A stretch of 32,367 nucleotides of DNA. It comes from Paenibacillus contaminans. GTDB taxonomy: Bacteria > Bacillota > Bacilli > Paenibacillales > NBRC-103111. The notes under the pieces were generated by a model. That model was not told the DNA's origin. It saw only the letters and a program-made list of their open reading frames with translations, and searched no databases. Made by a program: the position numbers and the translations under genes. Positions 32,108-32,367 of the stretch are shown in pieces. Position 1 is the first letter of the stretch. Each line of letters starts with the position of its first letter. The DNA lies in the NCBI RefSeq assembly GCF_003285015.1, contig NZ_QMFB01000050.1, positions 1 to 32,367 on the forward strand, read 5' to 3'.

Positions 32108-32367
32108 ACGGTCTGCCGTCTGAGATCTGCGGTCTGCGGTCTGCGGTCTGCAGTCTGCAGTCTACCGTCTGCCGTCTGCGGCTGCGGTCTGCGATCTGCC
32201 TTCTGCCGTTTGCGGTCTGCGGTCTGCGGTCTGCCTTCTGCCGTTTGCCGTTTGCCGTTTGCCGTCTGCGGCTGCGGTCTGCGATCTGCCTTCTGCCGTT
32301 TGCGGTCTGCGGTCTGCGGTCTGCGGTCTGCGGTCTGCGGTCTGCGGTCTGCGGTCTGCGGTCTGCG
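32108..32367. repeat. heptanucleotide (GGTCTGC) array, runs off the window
   Basis: The 7-bp unit GGTCTGC and variants (AGTCTGC, CGTCTGC, CTTCTGC, CGTTTGC, GATCTGC) repeat with little interruption to the last base. A higher-order period of 90 bp is visible: 32171-32234 and 32261-32324 are the same over 64 bp. The final section is nearly pure GGTCTGC. It resembles a microsatellite or minisatellite and can be expected to vary in copy number. Confidence 0.9.

Noticed and set aside
32098..32367. Open frame through the heptanucleotide array as a real gene
   Set aside because: All frames of a stop-free 7-bp repeat stay open, so openness is no evidence of coding; it is noted only as a possibility in the findings.

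Overview
The window reads as chromosomal DNA of a spore-forming Firmicute, most likely Paenibacillus or a close relative (Paenibacillaceae). The signs are moderate-to-high GC, strong AAGGAGG-type ribosome binding sites, a DUF4023-type mini-protein, an LplABC-type sugar transporter with a YesS-like membrane-bound AraC regulator, a YtrAB-like operon, a QoxABCD menaquinol oxidase and several families of short intergenic repeats. The genus is an inference; no rRNA gene is present.

Layout, left to right. 1-588: gene-free, with AATAGTGAGGCAAA-type repeats and hairpins. 589-5580, minus strand: two methyl-accepting chemotaxis proteins flanking a cupin/AraC regulator. 5638-8365: a MocR-type regulator (GntR HTH fused to an aminotransferase fold) divergent from a flavin-binding PNPOx-fold protein. 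8628-9470: a membrane-anchored phosphodiester glycosidase-family protein. 9741-11685: a three-gene operon of GntR/YtrA regulator, ABC ATPase and permease, with 4-bp gene overlaps and an operator lying on the promoter. 11832-12030: a tandem repeat array. 12229-13536: a class I/II aminotransferase. 13759-14944: a DUF6612-like lipoprotein and a 43-residue DUF4023 protein. 14996-15645: a repeat-rich gap. 15693-22847: a minus-strand carbohydrate locus (YesS-like regulator, lipoprotein binding protein, two permeases, sialidase-fold protein), with CcpA-type cre sites before the regulator and the binding protein. 23118-23801: a Crp/Fnr regulator. 24061-25560: an IS4-family element. 25579-26064: dihydrofolate reductase. 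26251-26618: a broken gene. 26839-31684, minus strand: qoxABCD, then a cytochrome c lipoprotein and a SCO protein. 31846 to the end: repeats, finishing in a heptanucleotide array that runs off the window.

The most notable point is that the insertion sequence sits exactly inside a long palindromic terminator that would have served both the Crp/Fnr gene and the convergent dihydrofolate reductase gene. Joining the two flanks and removing one copy of the target duplication restores a perfect 18-bp stem with a 4-base loop. The element keeps matching terminal repeats and internal terminators that block transcription from either side, but its transposase is broken by an apparent internal deletion. 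A second gene nearby (26251-26618) is broken in a similar way. The respiratory operon also stands out: subunit II has no CuA ligands and subunit I has the quinone-site residues, so the enzyme is a quinol oxidase, yet a cytochrome c gene is translationally coupled to it.

No defence island, CRISPR array, prophage, tRNA or rRNA was found. The undescribed material here is mostly intergenic: at least four unrelated short repeat families occupy almost every sizeable gap.
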